Assembly (NCBI GenBank): GCA_964537285.1
Contig: CAZHZT010000002.1
Location: forward strand, 1 to 64,000
Reading direction: 5' to 3'
Source: CAZHZT01 sp964537285
GTDB lineage: Bacteria; Bacteroidota; Bacteroidia; Chitinophagales; Saprospiraceae
Length of the DNA stretch: 64,000 nt
Below are positions 55,659 through 63,157 of this stretch, in pieces. A program made the position numbers and the translations under genes. The notes under the pieces were generated by a model. The model made no database searches. It saw only the letters and a program-made list of their open reading frames with translations, and had not been told where the DNA came from. The stretch's first letter is position 1. Each line of letters begins with the position of its first letter.

Positions 55659-55668
55659 ACTCGTAAAT

Positions 55669-55825
55669 AACGAGAAACGGGAAACGGGAAACGGTCAACG
55701 GTCAACGGGGAACGGCTAACGGTGCAATTTAGGCCTTCGGCCTAAATTGCTCGTTTTAAAATCGTCGTTTCCCGTTAACCGTTCTCCGTTCCCCGTTGGC
55801 CGTTTCCCGTTGGCCGTTAACCGCT
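55669..55825. repeat. Family H: hairpin with arms made of AACGGNN heptads
   Basis: The left arm (55669-55724) is eight heptads AACGRNN. The centre (55724-55750) is a perfect stem GCAATTTAGGCC. The right arm (55763-55825) is nine heptads NNCCGTT. Five positions of each heptad are nearly constant and two vary. It lies between convergent SH3 and glucosaminidase genes. Confidence 0.9.
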
Positions 55826-55830
55826 AAAAG

Positions 55831-56574
55831 TTATTCGTTATCATACATGCTTAGGTTATTATCCTCGATGATTTGGATAAGCTGATCGGCAAGTTTGTCA
55901 ATAGAGGAATATCTTTTGGCTTCAAGCCCTTGTGCCCAGGCCCGGTAGTTAGAGCTGCCCAAGCTTAACAGGGAAGCGTATTCACCGGTGCTGATGAATA
56001 AGCTGTGATCTCTGAAGCTTAGCCAGGCACTTTCGTAGTGCCTGTAGCACTGGCCATCGTGTATTCCTTCCGGACCCTCCCAGTTGCTCGTGCATGGCAA
56101 GGCAAAAAAGTTATTTCCATTGAGGGCTAGGTCTCTTTGCCCACCATAGCTGTGCAAGAAAGCATTCGCCAGAATTATTGAGGAGGGGATGCCGTATTTT
56201 TTACGCTCATTGATAGACACGTGGCCAAAACGCTTGAAAAAAGCATGCTTTACAGACTCATCTATTTGATTGAGAAGTTGGCTGACATCTTCTTTTTTCG
56301 GGGCAGGATGTTCCATTAATGGCAGTATATCTAATACCGCACTATTTTCTTCGCTTTTGGCAACCTTCGCATCCGTGATCTTTCCTTTTTTGTAAGGCTT
56401 TGCTTCCGGTAAGCTTGGTGGTGTCACTGGCGTTACGTCTTCGGGAGAGTGTACATTGATCTGAAAACTGAATTCCTTCTGCATCAAAACATATGCGGCG
56501 ATGCAAAACAAAATTATCGTATACCAGTTACTTTTCCAGAAATGTTTCAACTTTACAAGTAATTGTTGTTCCAT
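55831..56574 (-). CDS. Glucosaminidase-domain membrane protein
   Basis: 247 residues with one membrane helix near 16-33, a proline- and lysine-rich linker, and a C-terminal mannosyl-glycoprotein endo-N-acetylglucosaminidase-like (GH73) domain from about residue 110. Domain features include KKYGIPSSIILANAFLHSYGG and NGNNFFALPC. It probably cuts peptidoglycan in the periplasm. Family G73 enzymes normally use a glutamate at the position of AFLHS; here that spot reads His-Ser, so activity is uncertain. Confidence 0.78.
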   Translation of the reverse strand: MEQQLLVKLKHFWKSNWYTIILFCIAAYVLMQKEFSFQINVHSPEDVTPVTPPSLPEAKPYKKGKITDAKVAKSEENSAVLDILPLMEHPAPKKEDVSQLLNQIDESVKHAFFKRFGHVSINERKKYGIPSSIILANAFLHSYGGQRDLALNGNNFFALPCTSNWEGPEGIHDGQCYRHYESAWLSFRDHSLFISTGEYASLLSLGSSNYRAWAQGLEAKRYSSIDKLADQLIQIIEDNNLSMYDNE

Positions 56575-56589
56575 TTTTTTTAATTGTAT

Positions 56590-56727
56590 TCAAATTAATC
56601 GGTTAGCAAACCATTTGATGCGTCTATAGAGTTGGAGCGGTTCAAGTAAGCTTGGACAGGTGCTTTTAGCGGCCTCAGCTCCATAGGCATTCAAGAATAA
56701 AACAAAATTAAAACAAATTGTTTTCAT
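56590..56727 (-). CDS. Possible 45-residue small protein
   Basis: An ATG-started frame with an N-terminal hydrophobic stretch (MKTICFNFVLFLNAYGAEAA), looking like a short signal or membrane segment, 15 bases before the glucosaminidase gene and co-directional. I recognise no family. It may be chance. Confidence 0.25.
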   Translation of the reverse strand: MKTICFNFVLFLNAYGAEAAKSTCPSLLEPLQLYRRIKWFANRLI

Positions 56728-56758
56728 TGTCAATAGTTTGTTTGAAATATTTTTAATT

Positions 56759-57763
56759 ATGTTTGATCTTATTATAATCGGTGCAGGACCTGCAGGCCTG
56801 GTTTGTGCCATAGAAGCTGAAAAAGCTCAATTGAATTATTTAGTGCTGGAGCAAGGGTCACTGGTGAATTCCATATTTCACTTTCCTACCAATATGACCT
56901 TTTTTTCTACCTCTCAATTGCTTGAAATAGGCAACGTACCTTTTATTTCGCATGGCGATAAGCCTACAAGAAGGGAGGCATTGGAGTATTACCGGAGGGT
57001 GAAGGAAAGCTGGAACCTGAAAATAAAGCTTTATGAGAAAGTTCAGGGGCTTTCTAAGTTAGAAAATGATCATTACCAGATTGAAACGAATAAAGGAGTT
57101 TACAAAAGTCGCTCTGTTGTTATTGCAACAGGTTATTTCGGGAAAGCACGCATGCTGAATGTGCCCGGAGAAGATCTTCCGAAGGTAACTCATTATTATT
57201 CGGAGCCGCACGTATATGTTGATCAAAAAGTATTGGTCATTGGTGCTGCAAATTCGGCTTGTGATGTGGCCTTGGAAACCTATTATAAAGGTGCAGAAGT
57301 GACAATGGCTATAAGAAGCAATAGCATATATGAAAAAGTAAAGTATTGGATCAGGCCGAATATTGAGAATCGTATAAAAGAGGGTTCTATAAAGGCATAC
57401 TTCAATACGAAGGTAAAAGAAATAAGAGAACGAGAAGTTGTACTGGAAGGCCCTGACGGAGCTTTTACCATTGAAAATGATTATGTTTTGGCAATGACGG
57501 GTTATATGCCAGATTATAGTTTTCTAGAGAAACTAGGTATAGAAATTATGGAGGACCCTATGAAAACGCCTGTTTTTAATGAAAATACTCTGGAAAGTAA
57601 TTTACCTAATGTTTATTTGGCAGGAGTCGTTAACGGAGGCTTGGCAACCAGTAAACTATTTATAGAAAATACGCGCCTTCATGGGAAAATTATTGTGCAA
57701 TCCATCCTGTCTAAATGGAAGGACATCGATATTAGGCGAGAAAAAATTGTTAACAATCCTTAA
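56759..57763 (+). CDS. ypdA: YpdA-family bacillithiol disulfide reductase
   Basis: A 334-residue flavoprotein with FAD motif IIIGAGPAGLVCAIEAEKA near the start, the YpdA stretch FFSTSQLLEIGNVPFIS, and an NADPH-binding motif VLVIGAANSACDVALE near residue 162. It lacks the CXXC of thioredoxin reductases. YpdA reduces bacillithiol disulfide with NADPH, which suggests that this organism uses bacillithiol. The ATG at 56759 gives the standard N-terminus. Confidence 0.9.
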   Translation: MFDLIIIGAGPAGLVCAIEAEKAQLNYLVLEQGSLVNSIFHFPTNMTFFSTSQLLEIGNVPFISHGDKPTRREALEYYRRVKESWNLKIKLYEKVQGLSKLENDHYQIETNKGVYKSRSVVIATGYFGKARMLNVPGEDLPKVTHYYSEPHVYVDQKVLVIGAANSACDVALETYYKGAEVTMAIRSNSIYEKVKYWIRPNIENRIKEGSIKAYFNTKVKEIREREVVLEGPDGAFTIENDYVLAMTGYMPDYSFLEKLGIEIMEDPMKTPVFNENTLESNLPNVYLAGVVNGGLATSKLFIENTRLHGKIIVQSILSKWKDIDIRREKIVNNP

Positions 57764-57802
57764 ATTTTTTTCTTTAAACGTGCATTTTTCATAAAAACTC
57801 CT

Positions 57803-57810
57803 TATATTTG
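57803..57810 (+). promoter_or_regulatory. Candidate -7 box of the second ECF sigma gene
   Basis: An exact TATATTTG match about 119 bases before the gene. No clear TTG lies at the right distance, so support is partial. Confidence 0.4.
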
Positions 57811-57928
57811 ATAATGTGTTTAATATAATTCTAGCAATTTTTATTTTTTCATAAAATTATTGGTCTATAAGCGAAAATTTTACACTTACATACACCTTAC
57901 TTTAACAAAGTAGCAAATTTTTTATTGT

Positions 57929-58510
57929 ATGCAAGTTGCACCGCTTAACGATCAGGCGCTGATCGATCAGTACCTTAATGGTAACGAACGCGCATTTGAA
58001 GAATTGTTGAATAGACACAAGAACAAAATCTACACTTCTATCTATTTGTTCGTCAAAGAACAAAGTCTTGCCGAGGATATCTTTCAAGAGGTATTTATTA
58101 AAATTATTGATACACTTCGTAAGGGCAAGTACAATCACGAAGGTAAATTTGTACAATGGGCTATGCGAATCGCCTACAACATGTGTGTAGACTATTTCCG
58201 CCGCGTCAAACGCCGCCCTAAAGTATCTCCTACGGAAACTTTTGACATCTTCGATGTTCTCCAGGTAACCGATGATAACGCCGAACAACGCATTATCAAA
58301 AGCCAAACCCACGAAAAAATACGTCGATTAGTGGATATGCTTCCAGACGAACAACGAGAAGTTGTTATCCTTCGTCATTATGCCGATATGAGCTTCAAGG
58401 AAATTGCTCAGCTTACCCGGGTTAGTATCAATACGGCCTTGGGTAGAATGCGCTATGCCTTGATCAATATCCGCAAAATGGTCGAGGAAAAAGAAATCGT
58501 TCTGCAATAA
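57929..58510 (+). CDS. ECF-type RNA polymerase sigma factor
   Basis: 193 residues with region 2 (SLAEDIFQEVFIKIIDTLRKGKY near residue 45) and region 4 (REVVILRHYADMSFKEIAQLTRVSINTALGRMRYAL). It differs clearly from the ECF at 34.6 kb. No anti-sigma gene lies next to it. The 166-base upstream gap is AT-rich. Confidence 0.92.
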   Translation: MQVAPLNDQALIDQYLNGNERAFEELLNRHKNKIYTSIYLFVKEQSLAEDIFQEVFIKIIDTLRKGKYNHEGKFVQWAMRIAYNMCVDYFRRVKRRPKVSPTETFDIFDVLQVTDDNAEQRIIKSQTHEKIRRLVDMLPDEQREVVILRHYADMSFKEIAQLTRVSINTALGRMRYALINIRKMVEEKEIVLQ

Positions 58511-58542
58511 ACTATCCCAAAACCCTTTTTAAAAGGCCGTAA

Positions 58543-58566
58543 GAGGGCGCTTGTTCAAGCGCCCTC
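58543..58566. terminator. Hairpin after the ECF sigma gene
   Basis: Perfect 11-base arms GAGGGCGCTTG/CAAGCGCCCTC with a TT loop, between convergent genes. Confidence 0.7.
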
Positions 58567-58623
58567 GATAAGGTAATGCCTGTTAATGCAAGTTTTTATG
58601 AGACAGCTTCTTAAAAATTTGTA

Positions 58624-60264
58624 TTAGTCAATGTCGATTTTCTTCCATTTCAACCCGGAATTGTAAATGTAAACTTTCGACGATTCTTTTTCCTTCCTTT
58701 TCAATGCGTAGCCACCGGGGATTAAGCGAAATTTGTATCTTTCATTCTCAAAATCGGAGGCTCCTATCCCCTTTGACTGGAACCAGGTTCCCCATTGGTT
58801 AAAGGTTATGTTCAGGGAATCCTGATTGATAACCTTTGCGGTTACTCCGTCGTCTTTTTGCGTCATGTTGTACTGAGTTATTACTTTCATATTACCGGAA
58901 TATGTTTTTTTCCCAAGGAGTTCCAGCGATTCAATCAGGGGAAGGGCCGGATCTTTAAAATCCCGAAAAATCCAGACCCCATTTAAATTATCCGGGGAGG
59001 CCAATACCACAATATCTTCTGTTTCCCAGCGAAAATCTTCAATAAGCCCCCATACTACATCTCCGCTCTCTGTGTAGTTCTTCACAGAATCGAATAAAAA
59101 AGTTAGATGAACGAATAAAAGACAAAATGCCGCTATGTATCTAACCTGAAAGCGTTTAGGCAAGCTCCCAATCATGAGCGCCATTACCATGCTGCCAAAG
59201 GTTAATGCCAGGTAATCGTAGCGATTGTTCTCGTATCTGTACAAATAAGCAAAATATAGATTGATGATTGGCCCTAAAGCGGCAAAATAGGATATCAATA
59301 ACCCTCCCAGCCACCTCCAACGAGCAGGAAGCTTTTTAAAGTAAAAAACAAAGACCGTAATCGCGGCGGTTCCTAAGCCTACCAAAGGCCATAAGATAAT
59401 CGCCTGGCTCAGATTAGTGTAAAATGCGGCTTTCCAGGAGTATGACCAGAAGTGAGTATAGATGTACGTTTTTAGAAAATAACGGATATAATTGGCAAAA
59501 ATCGGCCTTATATCGAACTTCAAGTGGGTTTCTGCTCCATAATGCCCCACAATTGACCCTAAACTCCAGATATTTAGACTCAAATACAGCATAAACAATA
59601 CTAATTGCACTCCAACAACGGGGAGCCAAATTTTGGTCAAGCGTTTTTTTACCATTGTCGGATAGGAAAATAGTATGAAAAGTGTGCTTAGAACAGGTGT
59701 AATAAAAGATAATTCTAATAAAAATAAACCGACCGCAAATGCCAAATGCATCCAAAGTAAACGGATCGTCTTTTTCTCTTCATGTATATAAATATTTAAG
59801 TTCCAGAGGATAGTTAGAATCATACAACTCACTCCAAGGTAGTGTAAACAGGCTTTCCATACCAAGACCTCTCCGTGATAAGGGGATAGTAAAAAAAGTA
59901 ATGCACCAAAGAAAGCGATATGCTTAGCAGGGGCAATCTGGTTTCTTTCGAATATATCCTTGCAAAGGATGAACGATAAATAGGCATTTAAGGCATGCAA
60001 AAACGAGGCTAGTATTAACCAGGGAATCCCGTTTACATCAAAAATGGTATACATCGAGTAAAAAAGAAAGTGCAGCATTTGATGATTGCCCGGGTAGCCA
60101 AAACAGTTGAGTATGTCTGCAAAGCTCCCATTCCGGTACTGCATGGCCCAGCCTAGGAAATCGGTCGTGAAGCCGGCGGGGTAAGTTGACCAATAGATCG
60201 TTAGGGTTAGAAACCAAAAAATGAGAAAAGTCAACAGGCGGGAGGAGCGTTTTCCATTTATCAT
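58624..60264 (-). CDS. Polytopic membrane protein, possible GT-C-type glycosyltransferase
   Basis: About 546 residues with ten or more hydrophobic segments up to residue 430, then a soluble C-terminal part (about 430-546) probably outside the membrane. The first loop has STYPAGFTTDFLGWAMQY and FGYPGNHQMLHF, with acidic residues after the first helix as in lipid-linked sugar glycosyltransferases (GT-C fold). I cannot name a family. The upstream GT2 gene is compatible with sugar transfer. The ATG at 60264 is preferred because upstream codons lie in a family F hairpin. Confidence 0.65.
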   Translation of the reverse strand: MINGKRSSRLLTFLIFWFLTLTIYWSTYPAGFTTDFLGWAMQYRNGSFADILNCFGYPGNHQMLHFLFYSMYTIFDVNGIPWLILASFLHALNAYLSFILCKDIFERNQIAPAKHIAFFGALLFLLSPYHGEVLVWKACLHYLGVSCMILTILWNLNIYIHEEKKTIRLLWMHLAFAVGLFLLELSFITPVLSTLFILFSYPTMVKKRLTKIWLPVVGVQLVLFMLYLSLNIWSLGSIVGHYGAETHLKFDIRPIFANYIRYFLKTYIYTHFWSYSWKAAFYTNLSQAIILWPLVGLGTAAITVFVFYFKKLPARWRWLGGLLISYFAALGPIINLYFAYLYRYENNRYDYLALTFGSMVMALMIGSLPKRFQVRYIAAFCLLFVHLTFLFDSVKNYTESGDVVWGLIEDFRWETEDIVVLASPDNLNGVWIFRDFKDPALPLIESLELLGKKTYSGNMKVITQYNMTQKDDGVTAKVINQDSLNITFNQWGTWFQSKGIGASDFENERYKFRLIPGGYALKRKEKESSKVYIYNSGLKWKKIDID

Positions 60265-60268
60265 ATTA

Positions 60269-60378
60269 CCCAAGTTGCGATTATTAGAGAGAATAAGGAG
60301 GTTTTTTGAAAGAAATCTTTGATTTCGCATCAAAAGAACGACGTATTCACTCTTTTTCAGATGAATTGCAACTTGCAT
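60269..60378. repeat. Family F hairpin, long form
   Basis: Ends CAAGTTGCGATT (60271-60282) and AATTGCAACTTG (60364-60375) pair apart from one G:T-type position. The interior about 80 bases also pair imperfectly. It lies between the two co-directional glycosyl-transfer genes. Confidence 0.7.
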
Positions 60379-61103
60379 TATTTTATTATATACTGGAAAC
60401 ATAGCTTCAAAAAGTTTAGCCCCTCTTGGTATAAGTGTTTTACACGCAGGCTTGAAAAAGTGACATCCGGGCGGAGTTCCACCGGGAGGAAGCGAATTTT
60501 AATGTTTTTCTTACGCGAAGCCAATAATAGGAACTCCAAATCAAATAGGTATCGTTTTACAGTCGTTTCAAGAAAAACCTCTTTGCCAATCAAGTCAAAG
60601 CCTTTCAGCCCACATTGTGTATCAGCCACGGGCAGCCTGAGGAAAAACTTGATCATGCGCTGAAGTAGTTTGGAGATCATTCTTCTAAAAAAGGGCACTT
60701 GCTCATAGTAATGTTGACTTTTTATACCTGCTACGATATTGTACTGTCCCTCATCCAGCAATTTATAAAGCTCGCTAAAGCTGTCTGTAGTATATGGGAA
60801 ATCTACATCTGTAAAAATAATAATAGATGCCTGGCTTGCCTCAACTCCTTTCCTGATAGCGTTGCCCTTTCCCTCGTTAATGTCCGTGGAAAGATATTTG
60901 AAGTGGTTTATTTCATTTTTGATTCGTTCAATTTTAGAAATGTGCATATTTTTGTCAGAGCCGTCGTTTACTAAAATGACTTCCAAGGCCAAGGTTTCAA
61001 AGCGGGCCTGAATAGATTGAATGTTTTGGATAAGTATTTCATCCCATTTTTCTGATGGATTGTAACAAGGTAAAACGATGCTTAAATTAGGCTCTTCAAT
61101 CAT
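60378..61103 (-). CDS. Family 2 glycosyltransferase
   Basis: A 241-residue GT-A-fold enzyme with LSIVLPCYNPS at the start, VILVNDGSDKN (nucleotide-sugar binding), the DXD-type FTDVDFPY near residue 98 and VADTQCGLKGF near 160. The form resembles dolichyl- or undecaprenyl-phosphate sugar transferases. It could make the lipid-linked sugar used by the neighbouring membrane protein (inference). Confidence 0.88.
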   Translation of the reverse strand: MIEEPNLSIVLPCYNPSEKWDEILIQNIQSIQARFETLALEVILVNDGSDKNMHISKIERIKNEINHFKYLSTDINEGKGNAIRKGVEASQASIIIFTDVDFPYTTDSFSELYKLLDEGQYNIVAGIKSQHYYEQVPFFRRMISKLLQRMIKFFLRLPVADTQCGLKGFDLIGKEVFLETTVKRYLFDLEFLLLASRKKNIKIRFLPVELRPDVTFSSLRVKHLYQEGLNFLKLCFQYIIK

Positions 61104-61116
61104 GCAATTTGAATTA

Positions 61117-61300
61117 CTTCAGCGATTGTCGCTTTGAAAAAATGAACGCGCCTACGGCGCGAAAACTCTTTTTTGATACAGCTTGCACAGGCCAATTTTT
61201 GCGCAGCAAAATTGGCCTGTGCAAGCTGTATCAAAGGAAAATACTGCCTTGTAGCAGCATAATAATTTCGATTCTCTGTTTTCAAGCCGAGATTTGCTTT
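61117..61300. repeat. Family D hairpin element, copy 3
   Basis: Perfect 28-base stem TTTGATACAGCTTGCACAGG onward (61172-61199 with 61208-61235) around a TGCGCAGC loop. It has the flank CGCCTACGGCGCGAAA of copy 2. The 3' flank has a small stem CTGC/GCAG where the other copies have CGCC/GGCG. Confidence 0.75.
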
Positions 61301-61364
61301 AATTTCTTAAGTCAGTTTGAGAAAATATTCTCTATCTTAGTGGGCAAAGGTAAAAACTAATTAA

Positions 61365-61571
61365 ATGTCTCTGATACATATACTTGTTAACATATTTTAT
61401 CTGTACCTTTTGATCGGCTTCCTTTTTGGTTTGTGGTTTGTATTTAGTGGGGTTCACAAAGTTGATGCAGGAATGCGGTCAGGGGGAATTATTTTACGAT
61501 TGCTCATTTTTCCCGCATCGGCTGCCCTTTGGCCGATTTTACTGGGTAAATGGCTTCGAACAAAAAAATAA
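61365..61571 (+). CDS. Small two-helix membrane protein
   Basis: 68 residues with hydrophobic segments at about 8-28 and 40-60, and a basic C-terminus (KWLRTKK) probably in the cytoplasm. I know no family name. It is the first gene of a co-directional run with the Rieske fusion gene, so it may be part of that membrane redox system. Confidence 0.65.
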   Translation: MSLIHILVNIFYLYLLIGFLFGLWFVFSGVHKVDAGMRSGGIILRLLIFPASAALWPILLGKWLRTKK

Positions 61572-61574
61572 ACG

Positions 61575-61682
61575 TTCCTTGACAAATTGTGTGGAACTTC
61601 AAAATGGTATTCCTTGAATGCCCTTGTGATTGAAAGGGTATTCATTTTGAAGTTCCATTTTTACACAATTTCTGTCAAAGAA
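61575..61682. repeat. Family B hairpin, reversed copy
   Basis: 108 bases with termini TTCCTTGACAAATTGTG and CACAATTTCTGTCAAAGAA. Its outer ends run opposite to the 32297 copy while the loop (CCTTGAATGCCCTTGTGATTG) reads in the same direction. It lies between the small membrane protein gene and the next gene. Confidence 0.8.
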
Positions 61683-61703
61683 CTAAAATAAAAATATTTA
61701 TTT

Positions 61704-62111
61704 ATGGTTCCCTCTCTCCGCAATCGCCATCGAGTGATCTGGATGGTACTGGCTTTTTTGCTTCCAATAGGGTTTGCATTGGCCGTATGGTCAATTCCAA
61801 ATTATCCCGGATTCAATGTAATGCCCGCAGAATCCAATAATGAGGATTATTGTAAAATTACCTATAGCAAGAACTCCCTGAATGGCGTTTTTGTATCTCT
61901 GGAACTGTTGAAACCCATCATCAGTCCTGCTCCCGTACTAAAAGCGAAGCCAAGTGGAGCTAAGGAATTTATTGTGCTGGGAGGGCTTGGAGCCGTGGGT
62001 GATTATAAGTTTAAATGGGGAGAAGCAGCTTCCTTTAAATTTCCTGTAGATTTTAGAATTGAAGACTTGGTCACAGAGCAAGTTGTCACTGAAATAAAAT
62101 CAACAAAATGA
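61704..62111 (+). CDS. Membrane-anchored hypothetical protein
   Basis: 135 residues: one N-terminal helix (about 12-32) after a basic start, then a beta-rich domain probably in the periplasm (LNGVFVSLELLKPIISPAPVLKA, FIVLGGLGAVGDYKFKW). One cysteine. No family recognised. Its stop overlaps the start of the Rieske fusion gene by four bases (ATGA), so the two are translationally coupled and likely work together. Confidence 0.72.
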   Translation: MVPSLRNRHRVIWMVLAFLLPIGFALAVWSIPNYPGFNVMPAESNNEDYCKITYSKNSLNGVFVSLELLKPIISPAPVLKAKPSGAKEFIVLGGLGAVGDYKFKWGEAASFKFPVDFRIEDLVTEQVVTEIKSTK

Positions 62112-63139
62112 GTGTTGATTACAAGCCGGTTCTTTGGAATCATCAAAAGAAACGCTACGATTGGATTATGCTGGGGCTGATTGCCTTGTACTTAGTTGTT
62201 TTTTTTGTTACTAATGCTGTATTGCATCCCGGAGCTACTGCCGAAACGCTGATTATTCGGGCTACTGGTTCGCTGGCTTTCATTATGCTGCATGTAATTT
62301 TAACTATTGGCCCCTTGGCAAGGTTGAATCCCAGGTTTCTTCCTTTGTTGTATAATCGCAGGCATTTAGGGGTTACGATGTTCACAATCGCTTTGGTGCA
62401 TGGTTTATTTAATATCATTCAGTTTCATGCTCTGGGCCTGGAGGATCCTTTAGTTGCTCTTTTTTCTTCAAATGTGCACTATGATTCAATTGTGAATTTT
62501 CCTTTTCAGGTGCTGGGCTTTTTTGCTTTATTGATTTTATTTCTAATGGCCACTACAAGTCATGATTTCTGGTTGAAGAACCTTGGGCCAAAGTTTTGGA
62601 AAAGCTTGCACATGATGGTGTATATCGCTTACAGTATGCTTTTGTTTCATGTGTTGCTAGGAGTGGTTCAACTGGAAAAATCTCCCTTCATAATTGGAGC
62701 TTTGGGGCTTGGTTTAGCTATGGTAGCAGGTTTGCATGTTGCTGCGGCTATAAAAACCAAAAGAGAAACAGCGCAATCCTCTTCTGAGCTGGAAGGCTTT
62801 TATGAGGTGTGCAGGGTAGATGAAATTGAAGATGACCGGGCCAAAGTTGTTTTACTGGATAATGAAAATATTGCCATATTTAAATATGACGGCAAACTAT
62901 CCGCTGTAAGCAATATTTGTCGTCATCAAAATGGGCCTCTGGGGGAAGGAAAGATTGTAGATGGCTGCATAACTTGTCCCTGGCATGGCTACCAGTATCT
63001 GCCTGAGAACGGGCAATCGCCTGCTCCTTTTACTGAAAAGGTAGAAACTTATGATGTGAAAATTCAGGATGATAAAGTTTTTGTTAATCCAAGCCCTTAT
63101 CCTGAAGGTACAGAGCGCCCGCCGGCGGTCATTGGGTGA
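62108..63139 (+). CDS. Ferric-reductase-like transmembrane cytochrome fused to Rieske [2Fe-2S] domain
   Basis: 343 residues. Residues 15-215 hold six helices of the ferric-reductase-like/MsrQ type; histidines in MLHVILTIGPLARL, RRHLGVTMFTIALVHGLFN and WKSLHMMVYIAY and LLFHVLLG are likely b-heme ligands. Residues 230-343 are a Rieske domain with ligands C271, H273, C290 and H293 (ICRHQNGPLGEG, CPWHGYQY). It should move electrons between a membrane heme and the Rieske cluster. Partner and final substrate are unknown. Confidence 0.85.
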   Translation: MSVDYKPVLWNHQKKRYDWIMLGLIALYLVVFFVTNAVLHPGATAETLIIRATGSLAFIMLHVILTIGPLARLNPRFLPLLYNRRHLGVTMFTIALVHGLFNIIQFHALGLEDPLVALFSSNVHYDSIVNFPFQVLGFFALLILFLMATTSHDFWLKNLGPKFWKSLHMMVYIAYSMLLFHVLLGVVQLEKSPFIIGALGLGLAMVAGLHVAAAIKTKRETAQSSSELEGFYEVCRVDEIEDDRAKVVLLDNENIAIFKYDGKLSAVSNICRHQNGPLGEGKIVDGCITCPWHGYQYLPENGQSPAPFTEKVETYDVKIQDDKVFVNPSPYPEGTERPPAVIG

Positions 63140-63157
63140 TCACAAAAAATGTAAAAA

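Noticed and set aside
55669..55825. Possible CRISPR-like array
   Set aside because: The 7-base period, absence of unique spacers of 30 bases and mirrored arms do not fit CRISPR.
61100..61285. 61-residue minus-strand frame
   Set aside because: It lies inside family D copy 3 and is explained by the hairpin.
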